DNA of 64,000 bases from Colwellia sp. (GCF_013215345.1 NZ_JABSOV010000013.1:1-64000), one strand, 5' to 3'. Shown: positions 41,285 to 53,701, counted from the first letter of the stretch. Program-made: numbers and translations. Notes: generated by a model not told the origin, from the sequence alone.

Positions 41285-41340
41285 AGTAAAAAACCGGCAG
41301 CTATATCCAAGATAATTGAAAATACTGCCGGTTAAGTTGT

Positions 41341-42297
41341 TTAGCAGTAACCAAATGACATTAATCTGTCATAGCGTTGCTCAATCAGCTCATCTTTACT
41401 TAAGCCTTCTAAGTCAGCTAGGTCCTTCTTAAGTGCTTGCTTAAGATGTGCTGCCATAAGATCCATATCGCGATGTGCTCCACCTAATGGCTCTTCAACA
41501 ATAGTGTTGATTAAATCTAATTCTTTAATGCGAGTAGCAGTAATGCCCATAGCTGCAGCTGCGGTAGGCGCTTTCTCAGCCGTTTTCCATAAGATAGATG
41601 CACAACCTTCAGGAGAAATTACTGAGTAAGTTGCATATTGCAGCATGTTTACTCTGTCACCAACACCAATGGCTAAAGCGCCACCTGAGCCACCTTCACC
41701 AATTACAGTACAAACGATAGGTACAGTTAAACGTGCCATTACTTTTAAGTTACGGGCAATCGCTTCACTTTGACCACGCTCTTCCGCACCAACACCAGGG
41801 TAAGCACCAGGAGTGTCGATAAAAGTGATGATAGGCATATTAAAACGTTCAGCCATTTCCATTAAACGTAGCGCTTTACGGTAACCTTCTGGACGCGGCA
41901 TACCAAAGTTACGTTTAACTTTCTCAGCGGTTGAGCGGCCTTTTTGATGACCAATAATCATCACAGGTTTGCCATCTAAACGTGCGGTACCACCAACAAT
42001 GGCACTATCGTTTGCATAAGCGCGATCACCGGCTAATTCATCAAATTCAGTAAAGATACGCGGAATATAATCAAGTGAGTAAGGACGTTGTGGATGACGT
42101 GCTACACGTGCAGTTTGCCATGGGTCAAGATTGGCAAATATTTTCTTAGTTTGCTCTTTGTTTTTTTCGCGCAACTGCGTGATTTGCTCTTCTAAATCAA
42201 GATCAAGCTCTTGGCCGTTATTAACCAACTCTAGCTCTTCAATTTTTGCATCAAGTTCAGCAATAGGCTGCTCGAAATCTAAAAAGTTTAATGACAT
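41341..42297 (-). CDS. accA: Acetyl-CoA carboxylase carboxyltransferase subunit alpha
   Basis: [67 protein letters not shown]. Confidence 0.97.
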   Translation of the reverse strand: MSLNFLDFEQPIAELDAKIEELELVNNGQELDLDLEEQITQLREKNKEQTKKIFANLDPWQTARVARHPQRPYSLDYIPRIFTEFDELAGDRAYANDSAIVGGTARLDGKPVMIIGHQKGRSTAEKVKRNFGMPRPEGYRKALRLMEMAERFNMPIITFIDTPGAYPGVGAEERGQSEAIARNLKVMARLTVPIVCTVIGEGGSGGALAIGVGDRVNMLQYATYSVISPEGCASILWKTAEKAPTAAAAMGITATRIKELDLINTIVEEPLGGAHRDMDLMAAHLKQALKKDLADLEGLSKDELIEQRYDRLMSFGYC

Positions 42298-42407
42298 GCT
42301 TATTTTTACCTAATAAATCTAGTTAATTTTTAAAATAGTTTTTAAACTATGCAAACATATAATATTAATCAATATAGCTTTGTTAATATATTTTGTTGAA
42401 TAGTAAG

Positions 42408-45400
42408 TTATTTAAATTCCATGGCGACACAGTCGTCACCAAGCAATGTTTTTAATTCGTATAGCAACATATCGGCTGGCGTTACTCGCCATTGCACGCC
42501 TAACTCGAGCATAGCTTGAGCTTCTTCGCGCTGATAAAAAACCCGCACTGGACAGGTACCTTCTTTAAAAGGCGTTAACACCTGAGCAAACTGCTCGATA
42601 AAATCATCTGCTATCAAGCTCTTATCGACTTTAACATCAATTGAGCTGAGATAATTTTCACGCGCGGCAGTGACGGTCATTATATCCCGAGCGGTCATTG
42701 TATTACCACCTGAATAATCATCAAAGCTGACCTGTCCGCTACAAACCAAAATAGCGTCATTTACTAGCAGTTCAGCGAAGCGATCATAGTCATCAGGAAA
42801 GAGTCGAATATCCATTCGGGCACTCTTATCATCCAAGGTCACTAATGCCCAGCGACGCCCGCGCTTATTGACTAACACGCGTACACCAATAACTAAACCA
42901 ACGGCTACTGCTTGGCTATCACGACCGGTAGGTTGCATCGCAACCAGTCGATTAGAAGAATATTTTTTTATTTCACTCAAGTAACGATTAATTGGATGAC
43001 CGGTTAAATAAAGACCTAAAGTTTCTTTTTCACCGTCAAGCCAAACTTCTTCCGCCCAAGCTCTTACCTCTTTATAAGATTGTCTAGAGTCTGTTTGTTC
43101 ATCATTGATCAAACCAAATAAATCATTTTGTCCTAATGATTCCGCCTTGGCATGCTGCTCTGCGGCTTTAATCGCTTCAGGCAGGCTTTCAAAGAGTGCC
43201 GCACGGTTAGCGCCCTGCTCGGTGACAATACCTTTTTGATATTTCGGCCCTAAGCTATCCATAGCGCCCGATTTAATTAATTTTTGCAGTACGCGCTTAT
43301 TAGTTTTCTTCAAATCAAGACGAGCACAGAAATCAAATAGGTCGGTAAAAGGACCTCCTGCTGTGCGTGCGGCAATAATGGCTTCAATAGGGCCTTCACC
43401 GACACCTTTAACGGCACCTATGCCATAAACAATTTGATCTTCTTCATTGACGGTAAATTTATACTGCCCAGCATTTACATCAGGTGGTAATAAGTCGATA
43501 TCCATATTGCTACATTCATCAACTAAAGTAACAATCTTCTCAGTATTATCCATATCCGCTGACATAACCGCAGCTAGAAAAGGTCCCGGAAAATGGGTTT
43601 TCATCCACAATGTTTGATAGGAAACTAAGGCATAAGCGGCAGAATGAGACTTGTTAAAACCATAACCAGCAAACTTCTCTACTAAATCGAAGATTTTCAT
43701 TGCCAGTTCGCCATCAACACCGCGATCTATAGCACCTTTTTCAAAGCCCGCACGCTGCTTGGCCATTTCTTCTGGCTTTTTCTTACCCATGGCACGACGC
43801 AACATATCTGCGCCACCAAGTGAATAGCCCGCCAGTACTTGCGCAATTTGCATGACTTGTTCTTGGTACAAAATGATGCCGTAGGTTGGCTCAAGAACGG
43901 GTTTTAAATCAAGATGCTGCCAGGTTTCATCTGGATAGCTAACTTCTTCACGACCATGTTTACGCTCGATAAAGTTATCCACCATGCCTGATTGCAATGG
44001 CCCAGGGCGAAATAATGCCACCAGAGCGATAATATCTTCAAAACAATCCGGTTTTAGTTTCTCAATTAACGACTTCATGCCGCTAGATTCAAGCTGGAAT
44101 ACGGCCGTGGTTTTCGAGGCAAGTAATACCTTAAAACTGGCTCTATCTTCCAGATCGATTTTAGTGATATCAATAGGCTCTTTGCCAGCTTTAAGCAATT
44201 TCACATCAGCCATTTCAATGGCCCATTGCAAGATTGTTAACGTTCTTAGCCCTAAGAAATCGAACTTAACTAAACCCGCATCTTCAACATCATTTTTATC
44301 AAACTGGGTAACCGGGTTTTTACCTTCGTCATCACAATAAAGTGGCGCAAAATCTGTGATGGTAGTCGGAGAAATAACCACGCCTCCGGCATGTTTACCA
44401 GCATTACGCGTAGTACCTTCCAGAATTCGGCACATATCAATAAGATCTTTGACTTCCGGATCTTGTGCATAAATTTCAGGTAGCTTAGGCTCTTCTTCAA
44501 AGGCTTTAGCTAAGGTCATGCCAGGTGTTGGCGGAATAAGCTTTGAAATTCGGTCAACAAAGCCGTATGGATGACCGAGTACACGACCAACATCACGGAT
44601 AACGGCTTTCGCCGCCATGGTACCAAAGGTGATAATTTGCGAAACCGCATCACGGCCATAAAGCTCGGCCACATGGTCAATAACTTCATCACGTCTGTCC
44701 ATACAAAAATCGATATCGAAATCTGGCATGGAGACACGTTCAGGGTTTAAGAATCGCTCAAATAACAAGTCATATTCCAAGGGGTCGAGATCGGTAATAT
44801 CAAGTGAATAAGCAATCAAAGAGCCAGCACCTGAACCACGACCAGGGCCTACGGGTATATTATTATCTTTACTCCACTGGATAAACTCCATAACAATCAG
44901 GAAATAACCAGGGAAGCCCATATTATTAACAACTTCAAGCTCTATTTTTAAGCGTTCATCGTAGCGCACTCTAATTTGGGCAAAGTCTTCGGCATTACGA
45001 TCAAATAGTTGGTCGAGACGTTTTTCCAAACCTTCTTCTGAAACTTTAATAAAGAAATCATTAATCTCCAAACCTTCGGTTGGGAAGTCCGGTAATACAT
45101 ATTCGCCTAGGGTGACGGTGACATTACAGCGCTTCGCTATTTCAACGCTGTTGGTTAGAGCTTCAGGTATGTCACTGAATAGTTCACACATTTCAGCTTC
45201 GCTACGCAAATACTGCTGCGTACTGTAACGCTTCGGGCGCCTCTTATCATCAAGGGTAAAGCCGTCATGAATGGCCACGCGAATTTCATGGGCATCAAAG
45301 TTTTCAGGTTCGAGGAACATCACTTCATTAGTGGCAACTACCGGCAAGTTTTGCTGCTCTGCCAGTGCTACGGCAAGGTGAATATAGTTTTCTTCATCTT

Positions 45401-45962
45401 CTCGACCCGTTCTAATTAGCTCAAGAAAAAAACAACGGTCAAAGTGTTGCTGATAAAAGTGAACCATCTCATTAACAAGTTCAGTATTACCTTTTAACAA
45501 GGCTTTACCAATATCGCCTTCGCGACCACCTGAAAGTATGATCAAACCTTCTTTATATTCAACTAACCATAATTTATCAATAACAGCCTTGTTTTGTACA
45601 TGTCCACGCAGGTAGGCTTTAGAGATGAGTTCGGTTATGTTTTTATAGCCAACATTATTGGTAGTAAGTACCACAATGCGTGACAGCTCATCTTCTAGCT
45701 CATCACTTTTAACCCAAAAATCACAGCCAATGATCGGCTTGAGACCAGCGTTATGTGCAGCATGGTAATATTTCACTAGGCCGCATAAATTAGTCTGATC
45801 AGTTAGGGCTACCGCTGGCATATTAAGCTCAGCAGCTCTAGCGATGATAGGTTTAACCTTCTTTAGACCATCACACATAGAGAAATCACTATGTACACGT
45901 AAATGGATAAATTTAGGCGGCACATAAACGCTAGACTCGGTTTCGGTCGAAAGATCAGTCAT
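42408..45962 (-). CDS. dnaE: DNA polymerase III alpha subunit
   Basis: PHP domain [43 protein letters not shown]-type motif; [38 protein letters not shown]. Start placed at MTDLSTE; longer start possible. Confidence 0.97.
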   Translation of the reverse strand: MTDLSTETESSVYVPPKFIHLRVHSDFSMCDGLKKVKPIIARAAELNMPAVALTDQTNLCGLVKYYHAAHNAGLKPIIGCDFWVKSDELEDELSRIVVLTTNNVGYKNITELISKAYLRGHVQNKAVIDKLWLVEYKEGLIILSGGREGDIGKALLKGNTELVNEMVHFYQQHFDRCFFLELIRTGREDEENYIHLAVALAEQQNLPVVATNEVMFLEPENFDAHEIRVAIHDGFTLDDKRRPKRYSTQQYLRSEAEMCELFSDIPEALTNSVEIAKRCNVTVTLGEYVLPDFPTEGLEINDFFIKVSEEGLEKRLDQLFDRNAEDFAQIRVRYDERLKIELEVVNNMGFPGYFLIVMEFIQWSKDNNIPVGPGRGSGAGSLIAYSLDITDLDPLEYDLLFERFLNPERVSMPDFDIDFCMDRRDEVIDHVAELYGRDAVSQIITFGTMAAKAVIRDVGRVLGHPYGFVDRISKLIPPTPGMTLAKAFEEEPKLPEIYAQDPEVKDLIDMCRILEGTTRNAGKHAGGVVISPTTITDFAPLYCDDEGKNPVTQFDKNDVEDAGLVKFDFLGLRTLTILQWAIEMADVKLLKAGKEPIDITKIDLEDRASFKVLLASKTTAVFQLESSGMKSLIEKLKPDCFEDIIALVALFRPGPLQSGMVDNFIERKHGREEVSYPDETWQHLDLKPVLEPTYGIILYQEQVMQIAQVLAGYSLGGADMLRRAMGKKKPEEMAKQRAGFEKGAIDRGVDGELAMKIFDLVEKFAGYGFNKSHSAAYALVSYQTLWMKTHFPGPFLAAVMSADMDNTEKIVTLVDECSNMDIDLLPPDVNAGQYKFTVNEEDQIVYGIGAVKGVGEGPIEAIIAARTAGGPFTDLFDFCARLDLKKTNKRVLQKLIKSGAMDSLGPKYQKGIVTEQGANRAALFESLPEAIKAAEQHAKAESLGQNDLFGLINDEQTDSRQSYKEVRAWAEEVWLDGEKETLGLYLTGHPINRYLSEIKKYSSNRLVAMQPTGRDSQAVAVGLVIGVRVLVNKRGRRWALVTLDDKSARMDIRLFPDDYDRFAELLVNDAILVCSGQVSFDDYSGGNTMTARDIMTVTAARENYLSSIDVKVDKSLIADDFIEQFAQVLTPFKEGTCPVRVFYQREEAQAMLELGVQWRVTPADMLLYELKTLLGDDCVAMEFK

Positions 45963-45975
45963 GATTTCCCCCATG

Positions 45976-46632
45976 CTATTTGTCATGATAAGTACCTAGC
46001 ACCCTAGCGACAGGTTTAAAACTTTGTCGATAGCAATCAAGTACACCATGCTCAATGATTTTTTCTAAATGTAACTTGGTTGGATAACCTTTGTGTTTGG
46101 CAAAACCATACTCAGGGTGGAGTTTATCTAGGGCGATCATTTCATCATCACGGGCGACTTTAGCAATAATGGAAGCGGCACTTATTTCGGCAACGCGCGC
46201 ATCACCTTTTACCACAGCTAGGCTAGCTATTTTAGCACTTTGTGCTTGCTCATCACGGCTTGAGCTTAAAAAAGTTGGACAGCGATTACCATCCACTAGC
46301 ACGAAATCAGGCTCTACGCTAAGCCCTGCTACAGCGCGTTGCATGGCAAGCATGGTAGCGTGCAAAATATTTAAGGTATCTATTTCTTGCGGGTTAGCGC
46401 GCCCTAATGACCAAGCAATAGCTTTTTCTTTTATTTCAATAGAAAGTAAAGCGCGCTTCTTTTCAGATAGCTTTTTTGAGTCCTTTAGCCCTTCAATCGG
46501 ATTATCTGGGTCTAGAATGACTGCCGCAGTAACCACATCACCAACCAATGGACCACGACCAACTTCGTCAACACCAGCAATACAATAGGCGATGGGATAC
46601 TCAAAATCTGGAAAAGTTTGCTTGCTCGGCAT
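45976..46632 (-). CDS. rnhB: Ribonuclease HII
   Basis: [46 protein letters not shown]. Confidence 0.96.
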   Translation of the reverse strand: MPSKQTFPDFEYPIAYCIAGVDEVGRGPLVGDVVTAAVILDPDNPIEGLKDSKKLSEKKRALLSIEIKEKAIAWSLGRANPQEIDTLNILHATMLAMQRAVAGLSVEPDFVLVDGNRCPTFLSSSRDEQAQSAKIASLAVVKGDARVAEISAASIIAKVARDDEMIALDKLHPEYGFAKHKGYPTKLHLEKIIEHGVLDCYRQSFKPVARVLGTYHDK

Positions 46633-46677
46633 AAATTTAGTCTTATATTATTTATTAATTACTATTGATTGAAATTA

Positions 46678-47853
46678 TTATTCAGCTAAAGGCTTAGTCG
46701 ATAAAACATCAAGTACTGCTTTGGCTGCTTGCACACTGGCATCACATTTTAGTTGCTGGTGAATGGTAAGGTAGCTGTCATTAAGCTGGCTTTGATCTTG
46801 ATATAAGCGCTCTTTGATTAACGGCACAATATTGTCAGGGCAAACTTCTTTTTGCAATAACTCCGGAACTAAAGACTTATTTGCTAATAAATTAGGCAGA
46901 GAGAACCATTTCAATTTAACCAACCAGCGAGCTAAGAGAAATGTTACTGGGCTGAACTTATAACAAATCACCATGGGTCTTTTTATCAAAGCGGCTTCTA
47001 AGGTGACTGTACCCGAGGCTGTTAATAAGCAATCACTGGCTGCCATCACCGCTTGGGTTTGATTGAGGATAACTGTTACCGGCAAGTCTGGGGCAAGCTC
47101 AGCTTTAAGGGTATTGAATTGCTCAGTGCGTTGTTCACTGATCATAGGTGCGATAAAAAGTAATTCACTATCTTGGGCGTATAATTGTTTGGCACTTTCA
47201 AAAAAGTCACTAAGTAAGCGAGATAATTCCCCACCACGACTACCGGGCATAAGTGCTAATATTTTTTGCTCTTGCGCTAAGCCTAGCTGAGCTCTAGCCG
47301 CCGATTTATCACTATGCATGGGGATATCATCGGCAAGGGGGTGACCAACAAAGGTACAAGGTACATTATGTTTATCGTAGAAGGCTTTTTCAAAAGGCAA
47401 TAAAGCCAATACCATGTTAGTTGCTTTGGCTATTTTAAAAATACGCTTTTCACGCCAAGCCCATACAGACGGGCTAACATAATGCACTGTTTTAATGCCC
47501 TGAGCTTTAAGTTTCAACTCTAGACCAATATTAAAATCAGGCGCATCAATGCCAATAAATACGTCTGGCTTATGGCTGGTAAAATAATTGCTTAAGGTTT
47601 TACGGACATGCAGTAAACGTCGGATACGGCCAAGTACTTCTACTAGTCCCATCACTGACAACTCATCCATAGCAAATAGACTTTCAAAACCAAGTGCTTG
47701 CATTTTTGGACCGCCAATACCAATAAACTCAGCATTAGGGTGTATTTTACGTAATGAAGTTATCAGGCCTGCGCCTAGGGTATCACCTGAATGTTCACCA
47801 ACAACAATAGCAAAGACAAGTTGTTGATGAGCTTTTTGATTCTGAGCAGTCAT
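46678..47853 (-). CDS. lpxB: Lipid-A-disaccharide synthase
   Basis: VGEHSGDTLGAGLITSL; GLVEVLGRI; VSPSVWAWREKRI; LLPFEKAFYDKHNVPCTFVGHPLAD. Confidence 0.96.
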   Translation of the reverse strand: MTAQNQKAHQQLVFAIVVGEHSGDTLGAGLITSLRKIHPNAEFIGIGGPKMQALGFESLFAMDELSVMGLVEVLGRIRRLLHVRKTLSNYFTSHKPDVFIGIDAPDFNIGLELKLKAQGIKTVHYVSPSVWAWREKRIFKIAKATNMVLALLPFEKAFYDKHNVPCTFVGHPLADDIPMHSDKSAARAQLGLAQEQKILALMPGSRGGELSRLLSDFFESAKQLYAQDSELLFIAPMISEQRTEQFNTLKAELAPDLPVTVILNQTQAVMAASDCLLTASGTVTLEAALIKRPMVICYKFSPVTFLLARWLVKLKWFSLPNLLANKSLVPELLQKEVCPDNIVPLIKERLYQDQSQLNDSYLTIHQQLKCDASVQAAKAVLDVLSTKPLAE

Positions 47854-47876
47854 AGGCGTTAAAGGTACTTAAAGTG

Positions 47877-48002
47877 AACGGTACCTTTATTAACGGTACC
47901 TATAGTAACGGTATCTGTACAAAGTACAGGTATTAACGACACATGGTTAACGTACTAGGTTTAACGTACTAAATTTAATGTACCAAATTTAATGTACTAA
48001 GT
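47877..48002. repeat. Short tandem repeat array between lpxA and lpxB (14-15 bp units, GTAC-GTTAA core)
   Basis: Five 14-bp units at 47933-48002 (ttaacgacacatgg, ttaacgtactaggt, ttaacgtactaaat, ttaatgtaccaaat, ttaatgtactaagt) and related 15-bp units at 47877-47921 (aacggtacctttatt, aacggtacctatagt, aacggtatctgtaca). Confidence 0.85.
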
Positions 48003-48773
48003 TTAACGAATGATGCCGCGATTAGATTCTTTGATTGAATCACAAAACAGTTGTAATTCTGGGGATTGTGCTGGCATTTCGCTGATTAGCTTTAATGCTT
48101 CATCAACGGAAAAACCTTGGCGGTACATGATCTTATAAGCACGTTTAATGGTTAAGATAGTTTCTTTACTAAAGCCACGACGCTTTAGCCCTTCACTATT
48201 TAAACCAAAAGGTTTTGCTGGTTGCCCTGACGCCATAACATAGGCAGGCACATCTTTAAGTATTAAGGCATTACCGGCTATAAAGCTATGGGCGCCAATA
48301 CGACAGAACTGATGTACTCCTACCATGCCACCAATAATGGCATGATCACCAACGTGAACATGACCAGCAATAGAAGCATTATTAGCAAAAATACAATGGC
48401 TGCCAACTATACAATCGTGGGCAACATGGGTATAAGCCATAAATAAATTATTACTGCCAATTTGAGTAATACTATTATCTTGAATAGTGCCACGGTGAAT
48501 AGTACAGGACTCACGAAAGGTATTATTGTCACCAATAACTAACTCTGTTGGTTCACCTGCGTACTTAAGATCCTGACAGTCTTCACCAATACTGGCGAAT
48601 TGAAAAATACGGTTACCTTTACCTAACCGTGTTGGGCCATTAATAACCACATGTGAGCTAATTTCACAGTTATCACCAATAACAACATTACTGGCGATAT
48701 AGGTCCATGGACCTATGGAAACATTTTTGCCAATCACTGCGCCTGGCTCAATAATAGCTTGGGGATGAATCAT
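48003..48773 (-). CDS. lpxA: UDP-N-acetylglucosamine acyltransferase
   Basis: [26 protein letters not shown]; hexapeptide repeats; [29 protein letters not shown]. Confidence 0.97.
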   Translation of the reverse strand: MIHPQAIIEPGAVIGKNVSIGPWTYIASNVVIGDNCEISSHVVINGPTRLGKGNRIFQFASIGEDCQDLKYAGEPTELVIGDNNTFRESCTIHRGTIQDNSITQIGSNNLFMAYTHVAHDCIVGSHCIFANNASIAGHVHVGDHAIIGGMVGVHQFCRIGAHSFIAGNALILKDVPAYVMASGQPAKPFGLNSEGLKRRGFSKETILTIKRAYKIMYRQGFSVDEALKLISEMPAQSPELQLFCDSIKESNRGIIR

Positions 48774-48821
48774 ATGTTTAATCTTCTACTGGATAAGTGA
48801 GCGTTTGTTATTAAATAAAAG

Positions 48822-49274
48822 TTATAAGGCGCGACGTGCACACATAAGATTGGCACTACAAACTACCTTGCCATCAACCCTTGCCTCACCATAAAACTTC
48901 CACATGCCTCGACGCTCTTTAAGCAGTTCAACATGTAAATGCATGGTATCACCGGGTAATACCGGCTTTTTAAACCTAGCCTTGTCTATTGAAGCAAAAA
49001 GGTACATTTCATTATCTTCACGACCTTCTGTACTTTTAAAGCCAAGTATACCCGTTGCCTGTGCTAAGGCTTCTAAAATTAAAACACCAGGAAATATTGC
49101 TAACTCCGGAAAATGGCCAGTAAAAACAGGTTCATTTATCGTAACATTTTTTATCGCATGTAACGTTTTCCCTGGTTCATGATCTATAACTTTATCAACT
49201 AATAACATTGGGTATCTGTGCGGTATCAATGTTTTTATTTCGTTAAGATCTATTGGTTTTTTTACAGTTTCCAA
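48822..49274 (-). CDS. fabZ: 3-hydroxyacyl-ACP dehydratase FabZ
   Basis: [38 protein letters not shown]. Confidence 0.97.
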   Translation of the reverse strand: METVKKPIDLNEIKTLIPHRYPMLLVDKVIDHEPGKTLHAIKNVTINEPVFTGHFPELAIFPGVLILEALAQATGILGFKSTEGREDNEMYLFASIDKARFKKPVLPGDTMHLHVELLKERRGMWKFYGEARVDGKVVCSANLMCARRAL

Positions 49275-49401
49275 ATGAATATTCCTTGTTGGCTAGCGCG
49301 ATTAGTTAATAGAGAACTAATCGCTTACTATATATACGTCCGCATCGTCTTGAATGATGGAAGAGACTTTGCAGCATTTTACGCATTGGCGGGGTTAATA
49401 G

Positions 49402-50451
49402 CTAGTTATTCGCGAGTAATTTTTCTAACTCTTTCACTCGTTTGGATAAGCTATCTAGGCGCCTAACCCTAGCATTGGTTTTATTCCATTCTTTATTTGG
49501 CGCTGCTGGCATACCAGAAGAATAAACACCTGCGTGAGGGATATCTTTGGTTACCATAGCCATACCGGTAAAAACACAATTATCAGCAATATTGATATGG
49601 CCATTTACGCCAACCAAACCAGCAATGGTACAGTTTTTGCCCATTACTGTACTACCGGCAATGACACTACAAGCCGCCATCGCAGTATTTTCACCAACGA
49701 TAACGTTATGGGCAATTTGTATTTGATTATCTAAAATCACCCCATCTCGTATTTCGGTATTGTCCAATGCACCACGGTCAATGGTAGTACTGGCACCAAT
49801 TTCGACGTGATTACCAATAATTACACTACCCAACTGGGGGATTTTATGCCATTTGTATGGGCCCTTCACTGGCGCATAACCAAATCCATCAGAGCCAATA
49901 ACGGTATTAGCCTGAATTAAACAATGGTGACCAATTTGAACTTGATGGTAAATAGTAATATTTGCCCAAAGCGTAGTCGCTTCGCCAATTTTTACTCCTT
50001 GACCAATAAAGCAGCCCGCACCAATGCTGACGTCATCAGCTAATTGAGCGCCAGATTCAATCACGGCATTAGCACCAACACTGACATTTTTACCGATAAC
50101 AACATTATCCGCAATAACGGCACTTGCATGGATACCACAGGCAACTTTTGGCGTGCTGTTAAGTAAATTAGCAAGAATGGCATAACCCATATAAGGGTTA
50201 GCCATCACTAGGGCACTGACAGGACAAGACTCAACTGCATCGGCAGTAACAATTACTGCGCTCGCCTTGGTTGAACTAAGTTGTTGCTGGTATTTGCTAT
50301 TAGATAAAAAAGCCACCTGCCCGCTAGCTGCATTTGCTAGCGTTGCTAAGCCACTTATTTCAACTGAAGCCGCTTGTGCATCATCTAGCTCTGCTGGAAC
50401 TACTAATTTAGCATCTAGCTTGATAGCTATTTCAGCTAGGGTGTAAGTCAT
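49402..50451 (-). CDS. lpxD: UDP-3-O-acylglucosamine N-acyltransferase
   Basis: Hexapeptide repeats; IGSDGFGYAPVKGPYKWHKIPQLGSVIIGNHVEIGASTTIDRGALDNTEI. Confidence 0.97.
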   Translation of the reverse strand: MTYTLAEIAIKLDAKLVVPAELDDAQAASVEISGLATLANAASGQVAFLSNSKYQQQLSSTKASAVIVTADAVESCPVSALVMANPYMGYAILANLLNSTPKVACGIHASAVIADNVVIGKNVSVGANAVIESGAQLADDVSIGAGCFIGQGVKIGEATTLWANITIYHQVQIGHHCLIQANTVIGSDGFGYAPVKGPYKWHKIPQLGSVIIGNHVEIGASTTIDRGALDNTEIRDGVILDNQIQIAHNVIVGENTAMAACSVIAGSTVMGKNCTIAGLVGVNGHINIADNCVFTGMAMVTKDIPHAGVYSSGMPAAPNKEWNKTNARVRRLDSLSKRVKELEKLLANN

Positions 50452-50523
50452 ATCATTGCCTTTTATTACAATTATTAAGCCAATAAGTCGTATTAATAAT
50501 GATTGTTAACAGCCTATTCAAAT

Positions 50524-51042
50524 TTACTTAAGCTTACTTACATGCTCTACCACAAGATCAGTAATGCTAGCACCCGGTTTAGAGTAAACTACCGCTTGTT
50601 GAGAAAGTACTAAATCATAATCTTGTTTAGCCGCAATATTATCAACAGCTTGACGAACTAAAGCGATGATTTTATTAGTCTCTTGGTTTTGACGTTGAGT
50701 CGCTTTTTGCTGTAGTGCTTTGCCCTTTACTTGGTACTCTTGAAATAAAGACTTAATTTTAACATCTAATTCTTCTTTTTCTTTAACACTCATTAATGAG
50801 CCATCACGCTTAAGTTTTTCTTGATAATATTTAATATCTTTTTCAAGTTGAGTGATGATAGCTTTTTCATCTTTAAACTCGGCTTCTAAACTTTGCATTA
50901 AAGCTGCTGTTTGCGGAATTTTACCCATAATTTCTTGAAAGTTTACTACGGCAATTTTTTGATCAGCAGCCATTGCCGAACTTGCTAATAACATACCTGA
51001 CGCAGCTACGCCCATAACCATAGTTTTGATAACTTTATTCAA
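50524..51042 (-). CDS. skp: OmpH/Skp-family periplasmic chaperone
   Basis: Signal peptide; KIAVVNFQEIMGKIPQTAALMQSLEAEFKDEKAII; between lpxD and bamA. Confidence 0.92.
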   Translation of the reverse strand: MNKVIKTMVMGVAASGMLLASSAMAADQKIAVVNFQEIMGKIPQTAALMQSLEAEFKDEKAIITQLEKDIKYYQEKLKRDGSLMSVKEKEELDVKIKSLFQEYQVKGKALQQKATQRQNQETNKIIALVRQAVDNIAAKQDYDLVLSQQAVVYSKPGASITDLVVEHVSKLK

Positions 51043-51166
51043 CGTTGTTCCCCTTTATTTATTATTTATTATTTATTTCTAGCCATTAATAATGACAATT
51101 TTCTAGTCGGACAATATAGCAAGATTAATTCATTTAACGTAGCTAAAATCTACTGGTTAAAGTGAC

Positions 51167-53701
51167 TTAAAACGTTTTACCAATATTAAAGCTAAAGCCT
51201 TCTGTATCGTCACCTTCTTCTTCTCTAATTGATTTAGAAAAACTAAAAATCATTGGCCCCATCGGTGAAAGCCACTGAATTGATATACCTACTGAACTAC
51301 GAAAACGTGTTGGATCAGAAAAATCAACAATCTTCTCGTACTCATTCGGCGCTAGATCTTGGTAATCGGCTACATTAAACTCGGTATCCCAAACACTACC
51401 TGCATCCCAAAAAATACTAGTACGGACACTATTACTATAACTTTCATCTAAAAATGGTGTTGGCACTATCAACTCTATACCCGCAATTGCCATAGCATTA
51501 CCACCAACAGAGCTTGGGCTAACATAAATAGAGGCATTGTCAGGACCTAAACAACAGCCACCTGGAATTGATTGTGGCGTACGATATATTGCTCGTGGAC
51601 CAATAGTATTGTTTTCAAAACCACGTAAGGTATCTGCGCCACCAGCACTAAAATTTTCCCAGAATGGTAACAATTGGTCATTACCATCAACGGTTCCGTA
51701 ACCATTGGCATAACCTAGCTGTATGCGAGTTAACACCGACCACTTTTGACTACGAGTTAATGGGAAATAAAACTTGGCATCATAATTTAGTTTGAAATAC
51801 TGTAAATCAGACTTTGGTGAGGTCATTTTTGCATTAAATCTTTGTGATGAACCTGCCGTTGGGAAAGTACCACGGTTTAAAGTACTACGAGATAAACCGG
51901 CATTTAAATCTAATGTTTTAAAAGTTAACTGACCATCGGGATCATTAGGGTCAGCATAAATATCATAGAAGTCTTGAATTTGATCATAGGCTTGCAATTG
52001 TGATATTTGGTTAAACTTCCAACCGACACCAAAGTTTAATCGTAAGTATTCATTAACTGGGAAGCCCCAATTTAGACCAGCACCAAAGGTTTTATTTTTA
52101 TAATCAACCATATTGGCATTACCGGCATCGTATTCGCTATAGTAAACTTGTCCGCCAAGAGAAATGGCATCGACAGTAAAATACGGGTCGGTATAAGAGA
52201 TGGTGGCACTTTGTTGATAATAATTTTTGGCGACATTAAAACCAAGCTGGTTACCTGTACCTAAGAAGTTATTTTGCTGAACGCCAGCGTTTAAGCTTAA
52301 TTTGGTTTCTGAGCCATAACCAATACCCGCATTAAAAGAACCTGATGGTTGCTCTTTTACGGTAAAGTCAATATCAACTAAGTCGTCTTCGCCTTGAATT
52401 TGTTTCGTTTCAAACTCAACAGTTTCCATGTAAGGCAGACGCATCAACCAAGATTTTGATGACTCTACCACGCCATTGGATAACCAAGCCCCTTCCATTT
52501 GACGCATTTCACGGCGCAAAACATTATCAGCCGTGACATGGTTGCCGGTAAAGTTAATGCGATTAACATAAACACGTTTACCTGGGTCAATGGATATAGA
52601 TAATTTAACGGTATGATTTTCATCATCAACTTCAGGAATGGTTCTTACTTTAGGGTAAGCATAACCGTAACGTCCTAAAAACTTACTAATAACCTCTTCG
52701 GTGTATGTGACTTCTGCACCGTTATACAATTCATCTGCTTGCAGAGGGTTTATGGCACGAATAGTATTTTCAAAACCAGCCATATCACCAATAAAGTCAA
52801 CTTCACTAATAGTATAAGTCTCCCCTTCGCTGACATTTAGCGCGATATAAACCGCCTTTTTATCTGGGGTCATTGATACTTGAGTAGAGTCTACTTTAAA
52901 ACGTAAATAGCCGCGGTTAAGATAATAACTATTAATTGTTTCCATATCTCCTTGCAGCGCTTGTTTCTGGTACCTATCTTGCGCCATAAAGTTCCACCAT
53001 GGCGAATCAAAGCTCAACTCTATTTTATCTAATATTTCTGCATCAGAAAAAACTTCATTACCGACAATGTTAATTTGTTTAATGGAAGCGGAGTCGCCTT
53101 CAACAAAAGTAAATTCTAAGATAACTCGATTTCTCGGTAAATGAGTGATTTTAGCGGTAACTTTGGCATTATATTTACCGACACTGTGGTAAAAGTTTTC
53201 TAAGCCCATTTCGATGCCTGAAATGACAGTACGATCAAGGGTTTCACCAACACGAATATTACTACCATCAAGGCTTTCGGTTAACTGCTCATCTTTAAGA
53301 TCGCTATTACCGTCAAAGATTATATCACTGATAGTTTCTCGCTCTTTTACCCGATAGACCAAGCGGTTGCCATCACGGTAAACACGGATATCATTAAAAT
53401 GACCCGACTGATAAAGTGACTTAATTGATTGTGATATTCTAAATTCATTAATATTATCACCAACATTAAAGGGAATATGAGTTAATGCAGCACCTAAAGC
53501 AACTCGCTGCAAGCCCTTAACTTCGATATCTTCAACTTGAAAGCTGAGTGCAGCTTGGGCGCTTTGTGCCGATGTACTTAGGGCATCATGCTGCAGACCT
53601 TTACCGTTAATATCTTTAACTTGAAAGCCTGTTTCAGCTTGAGCATTTTGTGTCGATGTTCCTAGTGCACCTAACAGGAGGGCAAAGGCAATTTTTTTCA
53701 T
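51167..53701 (-). CDS. bamA: Outer membrane protein assembly factor BamA
   Basis: POTRA motifs (FQVEDIEVKGLQRVALGAALTHIPFNVGD); beta-barrel motif RGFENNTIGPR; C-terminal FSFNIGKTF. Confidence 0.96.
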   Translation of the reverse strand: MKKIAFALLLGALGTSTQNAQAETGFQVKDINGKGLQHDALSTSAQSAQAALSFQVEDIEVKGLQRVALGAALTHIPFNVGDNINEFRISQSIKSLYQSGHFNDIRVYRDGNRLVYRVKERETISDIIFDGNSDLKDEQLTESLDGSNIRVGETLDRTVISGIEMGLENFYHSVGKYNAKVTAKITHLPRNRVILEFTFVEGDSASIKQINIVGNEVFSDAEILDKIELSFDSPWWNFMAQDRYQKQALQGDMETINSYYLNRGYLRFKVDSTQVSMTPDKKAVYIALNVSEGETYTISEVDFIGDMAGFENTIRAINPLQADELYNGAEVTYTEEVISKFLGRYGYAYPKVRTIPEVDDENHTVKLSISIDPGKRVYVNRINFTGNHVTADNVLRREMRQMEGAWLSNGVVESSKSWLMRLPYMETVEFETKQIQGEDDLVDIDFTVKEQPSGSFNAGIGYGSETKLSLNAGVQQNNFLGTGNQLGFNVAKNYYQQSATISYTDPYFTVDAISLGGQVYYSEYDAGNANMVDYKNKTFGAGLNWGFPVNEYLRLNFGVGWKFNQISQLQAYDQIQDFYDIYADPNDPDGQLTFKTLDLNAGLSRSTLNRGTFPTAGSSQRFNAKMTSPKSDLQYFKLNYDAKFYFPLTRSQKWSVLTRIQLGYANGYGTVDGNDQLLPFWENFSAGGADTLRGFENNTIGPRAIYRTPQSIPGGCCLGPDNASIYVSPSSVGGNAMAIAGIELIVPTPFLDESYSNSVRTSIFWDAGSVWDTEFNVADYQDLAPNEYEKIVDFSDPTRFRSSVGISIQWLSPMGPMIFSFSKSIREEEGDDTEGFSFNIGKTF

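Noticed and set aside
46091-46588. Plus-strand ORF of 165 aa
   Set aside because: Antisense to rnhB, which has unequivocal RNase HII motifs; shadow ORF.
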